Source: Symsagittifera roscoffensis (Eukaryota; Xenacoelomorpha; Acoela; Convolutidae). From it: 64,000 nt of DNA. The translations under genes and the position numbers were made by a program. Below the pieces are notes generated by a model, which worked only from the letters and a program-made list of their open reading frames with translations, was not told the DNA's origin and searched no databases. The DNA lies in assembly GCF_963678635.1 (NCBI RefSeq), contig NC_087062.1, positions 18,773,789 through 18,837,788 of the forward strand, given 5' to 3'. Shown here piece after piece: positions 34,058-45,600 of this stretch; position 1 is the first letter of the stretch, and each line of letters opens with the position of its first letter.

Positions 34058-34240
34058 TTATCTAAAGAGAGACATTATGGGTTTATGGTCTGTAAACAAA
34101 ACTGTTGGATGTTTTGATCCAAGGATCAAAAATTCATATTCTGTTAGTGTATTCATTATAGCTGTACACCCTCTCATGAGTGTAGAGAGTCTCAACTCTG
34201 CTTGTGTAAAAAATCTTGAGTTTGCTGATAATAAGATCAT
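34058..34240 (-). pseudogene. RNase H remnant, right arm
   Basis: ATG at 34240, 60 codons, nearly identical to 12033-12215: SANSRFFTQAELRLSTLM, MRGCTAIM and VLFTDHKPIMSL. It shares the Gly at the usual Glu site. Confidence 0.75.
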
Positions 34241-34355
34241 TTGGTTGGTGCGTTGATATGATTGTAAAAGAGCTGTGCAAATTTACAAATTAGAGGCGTT
34301 GCACATTGTATACAAAAAATGTTTTGGGTTGGGAATGCTGTCTTAGACTTGTTCA

Positions 34356-35060
34356 TCAGAATTTTTTTGTCAAATGTTCGGGCGCTTCAAAGTTGTTTTG
34401 TTGTCTAAGGATGTTATGAAATGGTCGAGATATAATTGCATTTATATACATTTTTGACAAAAAAACTTCGATTTCAAGGCATTCTTGAGTTATCTTTTGG
34501 TTTGATGGTAGTTGAAGTTTTAAAATTGCAAATATTTTTTTTTGTTTTTGTGGTTTCTTCTGTGGTTTCTTCAATAAGGAGTTTTTTTGTGGTTCCTTCA
34601 ATAATTTGTCCGAAAAGTTTCAAACGAGTAAAAAATATATGTGATTTGTCTGGGACTGCTTTCATGCTTTCAATTCTTTTAATAAAACTTATGATATCTA
34701 GAACTTGGAACGTTAGTTGATTTGTTTTTGGTTGTATGAAAACATCGTCTCTTCTAAATTTGTGATGACATTTGTACTTAAAATGAGTGTTCTGGTTTTT
34801 TTTACTCATAGAGGCAAAGAAGCTGCTGGTCCTATGGATAAACCATAAAATATTCTGTTCAATTCGTATTGTTGGTTTTCAATAACCAATTGTGTTAAGC
34901 GGCGTGATTGTTCAACTAGTGGCAATTGATTATATGCACTATTCATAAATGCTGTGGTTTTGAAATGTCCAAATATTTTTACGAGTACCTCCTGTATTGA
35001 TTCTCTGGACCAGTCGCATTTTGATTTGTCAATTAAGGAGTTTAGATATCGCGCTTCTCA
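34356..35060 (-). pseudogene. Reverse transcriptase, dead, right arm
   Basis: Motif A region reads TTAFMNSAYNQ (Phe at the catalytic Asp, about 34945), with RRLTQLVIENQQYELNR and FYGLSIGPAAF after it. The 111-codon frame 34474-34809 carries FRRDDVFIQ in place of YxDD and the thumb words SMKAVPDKSHIFF and RLKLFGQIIEG, then an expanded EETTEETTK repeat. Two catalytic positions are lost, as in the left arm. Confidence 0.8.
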
Positions 35061-35528
35061 AATAATTTTAGGAGATTCGCCTGTTGTGAAATAATTACTG
35101 GGTTGATAAAAGTGTTTCCTTTAGGTTGTTTTTCTTTATCAACTGGTGAAATTATTTCGTTTCTTCGAGGATGTCTACAAGTCCATTTAATTTGTGTTCT
35201 AGATGTATTGGAACATCGCTTGCGGGTTGTTTCTAGAAAACTGTGTCGGGCTTAAGTGGAAGATGTAATGAGGAATGTATTTTGTCGACATCAAATTTCT
35301 TTGCTGCATACACCAGGGCCTATTTTAATAGTCAAATTACTAATTGTTCAATTTCTTGTTGATTAATTTGAGAATGTTGGAAATTAAAACTTGTTAAGAA
35401 ATGTTGTTGTTCAGTTGTCGATTTTGAAAGTTGAAATGTATTTGTAAAAATAAAGATTTTTGTAAGACAACCTGTGTTTAGTTTCGAATCGTTCGTGATC
35501 TTATCAATAGATATTTCTTCATTAGAAC

Positions 35529-38500
35529 TTGTTTTTTAGCAAATGTCTACTAATTTTAAAATATCAACTCTGTATGCTTTTTCCTGTTGAGCATGTAGTG
35601 TTGCGCTTGTTTCGCAATACCCTAGTAGTCCTAAAGAAGTGTGATTTTGTGTGGCGCATTGATGTATACATGAAGTGCTATTGTGTCTATATTTGTGTTT
35701 TTTGCATTTTTTATAGATGATATTGTTACTAGAAAAATTGTGAATTGGTCTGAATTCAAGGTCAGACATGTATTATTGTTGATTTTTTTTTACTATTATT
35801 ATAATAATGAACCTGGTTAATAGAAAATCATATGCATGTTTAACCTTTTAAAAAAAGTAGGAAATGTATTTTTTGTTCTGGTGTATTTTTGTCTAATTTG
35901 CAATTTAATATTTAGAATTTTAACTGTTGGGAAAATTTTTGTTATGAATGGTATTCCAACTGTATTGTGTTTAATATTGGTTATAAGGAAGATTTTCTCA
36001 AAATATTTCATTAAAAGTTTTTTTTCATTGTTCGCGTTGATTTAAGGGATAATTAAATCTTTACATAGTCTATTAAACGTGTGCCTTGTGCTGTGGCTAG
36101 TTTACTTGAGGTTTTAGAAAATGGGAATTTTCGATGGAGTGCATGGATGTATTTCGATGTAGGAATTTTAATATTATTTGATTCTGCTTCTGTGTGATTT
36201 TCCAAAATTTTTTCTCTAGGTGAAAGTATTTTGGTTGTTGTGTGTTGATATGTATTATTCATATTTATGTTATTTTTGATTATATGAGGTGTGTAATTTA
36301 TGTTGTCTGCTTGAAAATTTTTGATTTGTGGATTCTAATTCAAAAAGTTTGAATTAGGATTGTGATTCTGATTACATTTCAAATCAATTTCAACTTCGTA
36401 TTCTTTTTTTATTTTTAACATGTATAAAGTATTCTGATTTTGGTTTCGCTTTCATCATCTTTGCTTTCACTGTGTATATAATTTAGTTGATTTTCCGAAT
36501 TTGAGGTAGATTGTATTTGGTTCATTTGTCGTTGATGCTGATGTGTACTTTTTCTATTTAGAACAATTTAAATATTAGAGACTGATCTGGAATACTGATT
36601 CTGTTCCTACACTGATTATTCTGACTATTTGATCTAGTGTATCTGTTTTGTGATTAATAGTGTGAAATTCGTCAAAATGGTGATCTTTCACGAAAGTTAC
36701 TAGAATGTGGGGATTGTGATCTGCTATTTTTATAGCTTGTTGGAAGTGTTTTTTCTGAACTATTGTTCCTTGAAATGTTCTTGTTTAGAAGATGTTGGTC
36801 TTTTTTCATGTATTGCTAAAAAGATTTAGTTGGTTCTCAATATTTTGGTGGTCTATTTGATTTATCTTTTCGTTTCTGTCTTCACTCAGCAATACTGTGT
36901 CTGTATCTGCGGCAGTAGTTACCCCATTTTTTGAATAAAGGTCTCCCATGAATTTGGGTGCTTTTCATTTATGTTCAGAATTTAGGTGATAAATCATTAT
37001 CGTAGTCTGGAATCATGGTAATGTGTGAAGTTGTTGTTTGGATATTTTTACCTATTGCAATTTCAAAGTTTCTGTTTCTTCAAATTTCATTGTGATTTCA
37101 ACTTAATCTAATTTGTCTAGAAGTTTGCAAAAATCTCTATCTGGTTCTCGGATTGATCATGAATGTGATGCTCTCTTTTTTTTGCTATTTTTCTTAACTG
37201 TGGTGTTAAGGTTATCATTAGAACTTCTGTCAGTTAAGTGTTTTTGTAGTCGTGTGTGTTTAGGGAATAAGCATATTGTACCAGAGTTTCTATTATAACA
37301 GCGAGTTGTTTTTTATTTTCGTGCGGAAATCTGCAAAATTATTACATAGAGCTCTTTGGCGCTGTTTGTTTCTTTTAGAATGAAACAATTTTGAGAATTC
37401 TTGAGTAAACCGTTTCCGATCGGATTTAATCTCTATAGGTAAAACTGAAAACCAGTTTTTGCTGCTCCGTCAAGAAAAATTTATATTAGTGCTGTGCGTC
37501 TATGAATCCAATTTTGGTGAAGTGGTCTTTTGAGGGGTTTTGGGCCTATAATTAGGATTACTTTAGCTGTGACAGCATTTAAATAATCATCTACTGAATT
37601 TTGAGGATCGGTTTTTGTAAATTCCACGAGTAGTTTATTAGATAATTTAGATGATCCAACTCATAAGGTATGGATTCATTGTCATTTGAAGTGATTCTGC
37701 TGTATTTCATTTGTGTGTAAAACTTCTGAATTGATTTTTTGTAATTTCATGTTGTTGTAGGGTAGTGAAATTTCATTTTTCATGGATTTGGTTAGCTAAC
37801 CTTTATTATTTGTATATTATTGTGACAGCGTGTTACTAGTTATTTTCACCAAATTTCGTTTTTGAGGGAATTGTTGTTGTGCTTGTCATAGTTGTTGAGG
37901 GTCCAGGTAAGGTTCAAAAATTTCTGTTTGAAAAATATCATCTGGTTGATTTATATCTTTCTAATGGTTTTTTATGTTGATTACTATCTTACTGCTGTTG
38001 GTTTTGGTGAAACTAAGTTTCATTTCCGAGTAATCTGATTAGCTTCTTGTAAATTGTTTATATTTGAGTTGTTTTTGTTTTGCTGAAAAAAAGGATAGTT
38101 TTCAAACGGTCTGTCTGATATTTTCTGTCGATAAAACTCACAGGTTGATATATTGAGTTTTTGGTACCTATTCGAGATAATTATGTTTTTGAGATTGATT
38201 CTGTGTTTTATGAAGTGGTCTTGCTACATTACTAACGTTATTAATTTGGAAAATTTCGAAATTTTAGTTTGCAAAGATAATACCGTTGGTATACTTTGGT
38301 TTGTTAGGTGGGTGTTTTTTATATATTGGTCTGTATGTTTGATCATCCACATGTGAGCATCTGGGAACGATTGATGGTTTTACTAATGAATATTTGGATT
38401 GTAATGCCTTTGAAAGAATTGGATTTTTGTTTTTATTGTCGGATGTATAGGAGAGATACTTTGTTGTGTTGTTGTAGGTAATGTTTCAACCATTTTTTTC

Positions 38501-38910
38501 ATTTAGAAAGTGTGATGGGAATTGATTATCTTGCTGCGTTAGATTTTTAGTTCAGCTTGGAGTTTCTTTCAAGTTTAAAAACGTTGAATTTAAACTATTA
38601 TTCCTTCTTCTATTATTGAATAATGTATTGTAATTTAATGGTGTTGTGTCAGTTGATAATGGAGTTACTCTCAATTAATCTTTATGTACTGAGATGGTTG
38701 CAATTGCTGCACTTGAGATATCATTTGGGATGTTGAAAAAAAACATGAGACCAATGAGGGTCCCATTTATAATCTGTTGCATCTGCTAAAGTTATTTCAT
38801 TGTTAGTTTGTGGTCTAAAATTTTTTCTTGCCTGTGAAATGAGATCTAGATTGTGTTGAAAATAATATTATAACGAACTATGCTAGAAACTTTTGTATGT
38901 CCAATTTTTT
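35529..38910 (-). pseudogene. Gag to protease region, broken, right arm
   Basis: Collinear with 7150-10740. Recognisable pieces: the presumed protease-side frame 35817-36011, a frame at 36053-36262 with YIHALHRKFPFSKTSSKLAT, the Arg/Ser-rich part near 36540-36830, capsid-like words near 37400-37640 and the WSHVFFFNIPNDISSAA block near 38740. No zinc knuckle or protease active site was found. Confidence 0.5.
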
Positions 38911-39722
38911 TATTTGTGATATTTCAATGTCAGTAAGTGTTTCGTGAAAGGAGTAATTTTGCGTCTTACTATTGCGTGTCTGGATGTTTCGGGCGGAGAT
39001 ACATAAGTTGTCTCGTTTGGTTCTAATATTGAAATGAAACAATAAATGATAGAGAAAACATCATTTGTGAATACTGAGTTTGCTTATTGTGAGTTTTGAT
39101 GCTAAATATATATTATATATTCTATAAAACTTCTCGAGAAATCTAATTCTATATCATCCGGTTTAATTCGGTGTAATGGTTGGTTTGATGATTTTGGTGA
39201 CAGAATTTCAATAGTAAACCTGCCGTAATGTGAAATGATATTACCTATGCTTGATAGATATTGATCTAAGACTTGTATTCTGATTTTTAACTCTTTTTTT
39301 TTTCACTTTTTGATCAAAATTTTTGTTCACTTTGGCTATTTCCTTTTTGGAATAAACTTAGGATTAAATTGTGACAAAAATTTACTTGTCCTCTGATGGA
39401 TCACTTGTTGGGTCAATAATAAAGGGTAGAATAGAGTCATCATCAAGCTATCGTCCTACTGAATCTTTTTTTGTTTGAGGTTACAGTTAACGTGTTGCTT
39501 TCAATATGTTGTGTTGGTTGATTACACTTGAATAGTCTTACTGGTTTGCGTAATTAGGAGTTTTTTGTGGATGATTTTTTGTGGATGGTTTTTTAGGACT
39601 CTTGCCTTTTTATGGATGATGCTGTTGTGGCTTCCGATTCGGCTATCCTTTGTTTTTTTACTGGTTTGTTTAGGTCGTGTATTAGATATCAAAGATTTTG
39701 AAGCTTTTGTAATGTAGCTGAA

Positions 39723-39962
39723 TCAGATTCCGAAACTGCGTTTTGTGTTCTGGAGTATTTCATTTTTTTTGTTTGTTTCTGTTTCGTGATTATTGTCTTC
39801 GTTTTTGTTTGCCTTTTTGATGTATCTTATGTTTTGTTTATGCGGTATAATTACAATATGGCATCTTTCTTCTCTGATTAAAAACTTATGGATTTTTATT
39901 GTTTGTTCATCTCTCAAAAATTTTCTTGACATAAGTGTTAGAAAGATGGGTGCAAAACCCAA
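39723..39962 (-). pseudogene. Gag N-terminal block (79 codons), right arm
   Basis: Open frame matching 6082-6321, same length, starting at a TTG and ending KRSFGI. Conserved openness in both arms suggests that it was coding; no true start is seen. Confidence 0.45.
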
Positions 39963-41274
39963 GTTTTAGATTTCAATTCCCTAAATTGTTAATCCTTTGT
40001 TTATCCTAATCTTTGGGGTTAGATTGTTACGAACAGACAGGTTGGAGAGAGAGCATATCGATTCGTTAGAATGGTTTTTTACTTTCTCGAGTGGCTGAGT
40101 TACATTTAAGAAAAACTTAATCTTATTTCATTGGGGTTCTGATTTGAGACCAAGGGTTGGAGAATAGTAAATCAAACCACAAGTTTCAGGTATACTTAGA
40201 ACACAAGTAGATCGTTGGATACCATTTAGTTTTTGTTAGTCTTAAGATTTATTTAATTTTGGGTCAATTAGGAGGAGGGGCTCATGTGAAGGACGAGTAA
40301 CCGAAGTTCTTCACTGTTTATCCTAATTAAAATGGTAAATTCTTCAAAAAGTTTCAATTAATCCGGGGTCGTATTTAAAGGTGGGAAAATGAATCGACGT
40401 TTAAGTTCCTTAGACACTTTTTCTAAAAAGCGGGGAAAACAAAATTGTTTAATTGATCCAAAGAAAGCCTCGATGATCGGATACTTAGAATGACAATAAT
40501 TTGAAAGTTTGAGATTAATTTAGAGTTTCAAAGATCTATGGATGGCCTTGATGATCTGATATGGAATATTTTTAGGCTTTAATGAAACAAGGATAGGCCT
40601 TGACAAGGTTTTAAATAAGAGGTCGATATTTTATGGAAAGGTTAGGTTTTAAGTTTATATGAGGACAGTTTCCTTGTTAGTTATGCAGAATGTTTTAGAT
40701 GAAGAGAAACAAAAACAGAAAATGAAAGTCCTGGAGAAGCAAGGAACTTTTTATAATTTTATTAAATTAGTTTAAATAAGACTACAAACTAATTATTTAA
40801 TTATATTTTTTGTTGAATGATATATAAAATTTGAAAACTATAAAAATTTCAACGTTACTGCAGATTTGAAAATTTTGAAATAGATGACTGATTTCAGTCG
40901 ACTGGTTGATATATCATTACTAATTTTTTTATCACAGAGAGATATATCGCTTTGGAACTAATCTTACTACTTTGTTTATTGCAATTCATGTTAGTGAATG
41001 AAAATGTACTCCATTAATTTTTTTCAGAGAATTACTCGTTGCAGTCTTTTTTTTTGTTTCACGATGTAGAGGCTTGGTTTGTCGTTTGGATTGTGACCTG
41101 GTGTCAGCCTGATTGTTCATTTGAATCGATTAGACTTATTGAGACGTGGAAATTAGCTAATTGAATTTTCAATTTTGTTTATCATTTTGTGGGGTGCTTT
41201 TGATCTTATTTCCAGTTTTTTCCAAATCTGATTAGTAGAGGTCTGTTCGAGACTCTTTTTGGTCGCACCAGATC
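39963..41274 (-). other. Leader region of right-arm element, no gene
   Basis: Mirror of 4765-6081. AT-rich, with stops in all frames. The open frame 41153-41347 only spans the PBS-like site and LTR edge. Confidence 0.5.
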
Positions 41275-41296
41275 GGTTCAAGTCCGGGGTGGCTTC
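41275..41296 (-). other. PBS-like site, right arm
   Basis: Identical to 4743-4764. On the plus strand it reads GGTTCAAGTCCGGGGTGGC plus TTC, ending at LTR A'. Confidence 0.5.
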
Positions 41297-41660
41297 CTCA
41301 TAGAGTAACTTCAGAAAAGTACACCGTCTGTTCGTCACGCTCTTCATTTCATTGTCGGCCGGATAGGTTCGTGCAACTTCTTAGTCTAATACCAACTCTA
41401 ATCGCACTCTTATATCTCCTAGTCTCATTAGATCTAGTGTATACTGGTATTATTGTGAGGTGTAGAATCAAGAACTGTTCTTAGGAAGAGCAACTGGCTG
41501 CTAGGTTAAACTTATTCTGTTCTGGCATAAACTATAGATAGTTTCAGCCTCACAATTTATAGTAAGTTTTAGTCATGGATTGGTTAGTTCTAAGTATTTT
41601 CGAGAGATAGTTGTCAAGAATATAATATTCTATAAAAATACTTGTTTTGATCTGGTTCCG
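41297..41660 (-). repeat. LTR A' (5' LTR), right arm
   Basis: Same length (364 bp) as LTR A. The terminal TGGAACC is CGGAACC here. Contains the shared GACTAGGAGATATAAGAG block and the CTCTATGAG end. Confidence 0.75.
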
Positions 41661-41743
41661 ATAATGTTGTATCGCTTTTACTGCTAAGTGTTCAATGACC
41701 TGTAAAAATTTGGGTCAAATTAACGTCTCCTTCAAATCTTTTT

Positions 41744-42114
41744 AGGGGGAGGATGCTAACTTGATTCTTCGTCGGAACTTTTGGCAAATCAAAATCGAGC
41801 ATTTTACAGCAGATTGAAAATTTATTCTACTCAATCATTCAAATGAGACAAAGAGTTTAAAAAAATTGGGTTATTTTATGGCTCGAAGAATTTTTCGCTC
41901 CCCTCTCGTATAAACCTTAAAATTTTGAAAGCCAAATGAAAATTTCACATAACCAAAACATGTATTTGTTTCAATAAAAGACATGGCTACAAGAAACGTA
42001 CAAGAGGCTCAGGAAAGCTACAAATCAAAACCCATTCGTAGGAAACCAGAGAGAATCGAATCCCACTTTCATTGAGACACTGCGTGTTCTAACCCCGATC
42101 TGATCTACTTAACA
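41744..42114 (+). repeat. Polypurine tract and LTR (TG...CA), right arm
   Basis: AGGGGGAGGA at 41744-41753 abuts an LTR from TGCTAAC (41754) to TTAACA (42114), 361 bp, with AATAAA at 41973-41978 as probable polyadenylation signal. Reads on the plus strand, opposite to the gag-pol element next to it. Partner of 3933-4295. Confidence 0.65.
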
Positions 42115-43942
42115 ACCCCCCAAAGTATCTACTGCCCCTGTAAAAAACTGCTCCTGTCTCTCGCCCGCCCACTAGAGCAGTAAAGAACAGTAAAACACTA
42201 GTGCATTCTTTTCGAAAGTTTAACTTCGCTGAATTGCAAAATCTGTCAAAACTTGCTACTTCTTTGTTTTTTTTGCAATATAGGGTTCTTAGAATGAAAT
42301 GAGCAGATACAAGGACGTGAGAATTGGTTCGAGCTCATGATTTCAGTCAATCTTTTTTTACCTTCCGAGATGTTATTATAACTTAAGTGTGTCTCCCCAA
42401 AGCTCCAAATATTAACCCGGGTTGATCAAAATGTGCAACCATACGTCGCACCATGCATGGTTCCATGGAAGCCATGAAAGCCGACGTATTTTTATGTTAA
42501 AATAACAGATTTTCCATGCATGACGCGACGTATGATTCCACATTTTTAAAGTATGGGGGACTTCAAATTAGACAATATTGATACTTTTACTAGGGCTGTT
42601 GATAATTTATATGTCACCATGGAAGCTTGCAATGTATGGTTACTGTGGTATCATGCATGGCGCGACCTAACTGCTAAGATTTTTGAATTTGTTATCTAAA
42701 AATTTGTGTTTCACAACAAAAAGACAAAGTACTACAGGTTTTGACTCGTTTGCTTGTTTTTAATTGTTTTCTTGTGTAAAAATTTATTTTCATTGTTATT
42801 TTTTCTAAAAACTCTAACTTTACACCTTTGATTTGAAAATCAGAACAAATTTTGTTTTGAGTCTTGATCTTGTGCCCTTCAAGGTATCTGATAAAGTTAT
42901 AAAAAAAATTTCAAATTGAAGAAAAATAAAAAAACCTTCAGAGTTTCTTTTTTACGCAAAATTCACCTCAAAAGCGACTGTTTTTAACAAAATATTGAAT
43001 CTCAGTGTAAACGCTAAAAAATATAAAGTAAATAAAATCAATAGAGAGGCAGAAGATGTTAAATTTGGTTTTATATATAAAAAAACTTTTTTCGATGTTA
43101 GAACTGTTTTAAATTTTTAATTGTTTTACTATTGAAAAATTATCCTAATTTAAATCTATGTTGTGATAATCAGAAACGGTCTGTTGAAGCAAAATTCTGT
43201 TTTTAATCCTGTTCCTTGATGTGCCCAAAAAATTGTTCCGAAATGAAAAATTTTTCTAAAAAAAACAATCAAAAAAATTTTTTCACTTTTCTTCACACGA
43301 TTTTTGTCCAAAAGTATTTTCTCAGCTTACTTGTCAATATTTGAAACTGCAATCAAACCCCAAAATTAAACAACAAAATTTGGTGTTGGTTGTGATATCG
43401 CATGCTCAATTAAAGTTGTTTTTGTATGGAAACATCATTTCCATAAATAGCACCATATATGGTGCGACGTCTAGTTTGCATGGTGGAAAAAAGTTAAAAT
43501 CTAATAAAAGTGTATTTTGCACTACAGATACTTTTTCTCAGTCATTTTTGTCAATTAACCACTATTTTTACGGTTTTCTAGAGAAAAAAATATGGTGAAA
43601 AATCTCTTCCATACGTAGCACCATATATGTTGCGACGTATGATTTGTATGGTGAAAACTTTTGATATTTTACCAACAGCTTGCATAATGATGAGAAACCG
43701 TTTCATTACTATACTACTCCGTTAAAAAGCTATTTTGATGTTTTTCGAAACCAACGTATGTGCTACGCATGACTAGTCATTTTCCATACTAATCATGCAT
43801 GGATGTGCATGGTTGCGCATTATCTTCTATGGTGGGCTCCCCGGGAAAATTCACCGATTTTTTTGCTCTGTAGATAGATTTTGCTTTGATTTTTTTAAAT
43901 TTTAAATTTTATTTTTCCTGAATAATCTTTAAGTTTCTTTAG
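42115..43942. other. AT-rich noncoding stretch upstream of the exon, right arm
   Basis: Collinear with 1273-3932 except for the missing 0.82 kb. It contains the mirrored CATGCATG/CGACGTATG clusters. The last 30 bases are a pyrimidine-rich tract ending TTTCTTTAG at 43942, a good splice acceptor. No upstream exon could be identified. Confidence 0.55.
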
Positions 43943-44717
43943 ATTGCACACTTTCAACTTCTTTGCGCCTGATCTCACTGACGCAAAAATTTCCACGGCT
44001 GAACACATGAGCCAAGTAGATTGCTCGGCTATAATAAAAGAGCCAAACTTCTGCGTCGGAAACCCCTTCTTCTGTAAAAGAGCTGAATGGTATAAGAAGA
44101 AAGGCAAGCCAAACGACGGCTTTCTTTGTACGCTGTTTACTGGATCGGACAAGTGTGCCGTGCATCAGTATGCGGACTGGTACGATTGGTTGTTTAGCGA
44201 CCTGCGACAGGTGCCAATGAGTGTCCTTGAAATAGGAATCGGTTGGGCCAGGCCAAACTTCGGTTTCTTAGGCACCAAAAGAGACTGGGTTTTCGGCACT
44301 TCTCAACGAGGCTGGAGAGATTATTTTTCCAACTCGCAGGTTTACGCCGCGGACGTCCATAATGAAGTGTTGTTCGAAGACGAGCGAATCAAAAGTTTTT
44401 GGGTCGATATTTTGAACAAAAACACGCTCAAAGCAATGAAAAACAAAATTGGAACGCAGCTTGACATTCTAATTGACGACTCGCTTCACACTTTAGAAGG
44501 CCAGGAATCATTGATATCTGTGGCTTATGACTGGGTAAAACCGGGTGGGTTCTACATAGTCGAAGACGTGAAAGCTAAAACAATCTGCTCGGATTCTCTA
44601 CCTTCGCTTTTGAAGCGAGGCATCAACGACTTCGCTTTCGTTCAGACGGAACCTGAAATGACTGATAGTGTGTTGCAAATCATCAGAATACCGTATACCA
44701 TCAATGAAGCAAGCTAA
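43943..44717 (+). CDS. SAM-dependent methyltransferase-like protein, terminal exon
   Basis: An open frame of 257 codons from 43944 to the TAA at 44715-44717. Residue 1 is encoded by TTG, not ATG; the exon probably starts at 43943 after the acceptor TTTCTTTAG, or translation starts at the ATG at 44007 (residue 22), giving 236 residues. Numbering from 43944: motif I VLEIGIGW (94-101), acidic motif II VYAADV with Asp137, LDILIDDSLH (173-182), and KPGGFYIVEDV (199-209). These are the Rossmann-fold methyltransferase signatures. A Cys-bearing N-terminal part (CVGNPFFCKRAEWY, CTLFTGSDKC) precedes them. Substrate unknown. It is less diverged between arms than flanking DNA, suggesting constraint. Confidence 0.75.
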
Positions 44718-44959
44718 AGTAACAAGTTGTCGGCAGCTCTGCTCATTGTGAAACTGGGTAAAAACTGAACTAATAGTTAGCCTGCTATTAAGTTTTAACA
44801 ACAAACAATTAACTGTTATCAAGTGATTTATTACCTGATTTAATTATTCATGCAATCAACTTTTATGCCACCAACATGTAAAATGAAAGTTGTTATAGTG
44901 TTGTTTTTGATTATATTTTATGTTTATATGACTGTACATATTTTGTCAAATGATAGGTA

Positions 44960-44965
44960 AATAAA
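44960..44965 (+). promoter_or_regulatory. Candidate polyadenylation signal AATAAA
   Basis: Lies 243 bases after the methyltransferase stop codon. The hexamer is conserved in the left arm (253-258, minus strand). It is the best signal in the 3' flank. Confidence 0.5.
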
Positions 44966-45291
44966 GGTTGTCGTGTCGTATCCAATCAGAATACCTTGTT
45001 TGGGAAATCAAGTCGTCAAAATAGGTTAAAGTATACACAAAAGAATTAGCAAAAAAATGACCACAGGTTGTCTGCTCTAAAAATAAGAAAATTTTCCAAT
45101 ATAAATAACAAAAGAAAAACAGATAATAAAAGTAGCATTTCCACAAGGAAATTCAATTATTTTTCAATCGAAATTTTTCCCATAATCTTTAAATTTAATC
45201 CAAAATTTTGTCAATAAACCACTGAGATCTGATTGGTTGAAAATTTTTCTCGAAAATTCAAGAATTTTTGAAGGAAGTTTTCGTAGGCGAT

Positions 45292-45410
45292 GACGTCAGT
45301 ACCATAAAAAGAACTTTGCGTGGGCTGTGACGTCTGTTCGATTCAAAGAATGACGTCATGACCATAAAAGGATAATTGCGTAGGCGATGACGTCATTGTT
45401 AGTATAAATA
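45292..45410 (+). promoter_or_regulatory. Promoter with four CRE-like sites and a TATA box
   Basis: TGACGTCA at 45292-45299, TGACGTCT at 45329-45336, TGACGTCA at 45352-45359 and TGACGTCA at 45389-45396, then TATAAAT at 45404-45410. The spacings are 37, 23 and 37 bases: two copies of a ~60-bp unit, each with ACCATAAAA and GCGT(A/G)GGC between its sites. TGACGTCA is the binding site of CREB/ATF-type bZIP factors. A polymerase frame begins about 190 bases downstream after an acceptor-like TTTTTTTCAG, so this is probably its promoter. Confidence 0.7.
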
Positions 45411-45600
45411 CGCTCATTTTATTGGGTTAAATTATCTTGTATTAACTCTTGTTTGCCAATTAGAAACAGTCAATTGAATTTTACTTCAAATTTTACAATT
45501 CGTTTCTTCGCAAAAAGAAGAAAGTATTTTCATTTATTCAATTGGTACTTTAAAATATTAAATTTGGAGCATTTCCAAAATCCCGGTTTATTTTTTTCAG

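Larger units (their letters stand above)
24324..41660 (-). mobile_element. Decayed Ty3/gypsy-type element, right arm (17.3 kb)
   Basis: Minus-strand partner of 4379-20582 with the same module order. It adds parts lost on the left: the env membrane anchor, the short ORF after env and the accessory N-terminus. The pol lesions are shared with the left copy. No full-length reading frame survives. Confidence 0.85.
24201..45222 (-). repeat. Right arm of giant imperfect inverted repeat
   Basis: Reverse-complement partner of 1-20706. It keeps the unbroken methyltransferase exon, a full-length LTR B (358 bp against 164 bp in the left arm) and the env 3' end plus accessory-ORF 5' end that the left arm has lost. 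It lacks the ~0.82 kb at 2558-3380 of the left arm. The partner of everything beyond 45222 lies outside the window, so the true outer limit is unknown. Confidence 0.93.

Noticed and set aside
1-45222. Simple fold-back (missing adapter) long-read artefact
   Set aside because: Percent-level divergence, kilobase indels and private lesions between arms are not expected from reading both strands of one molecule.
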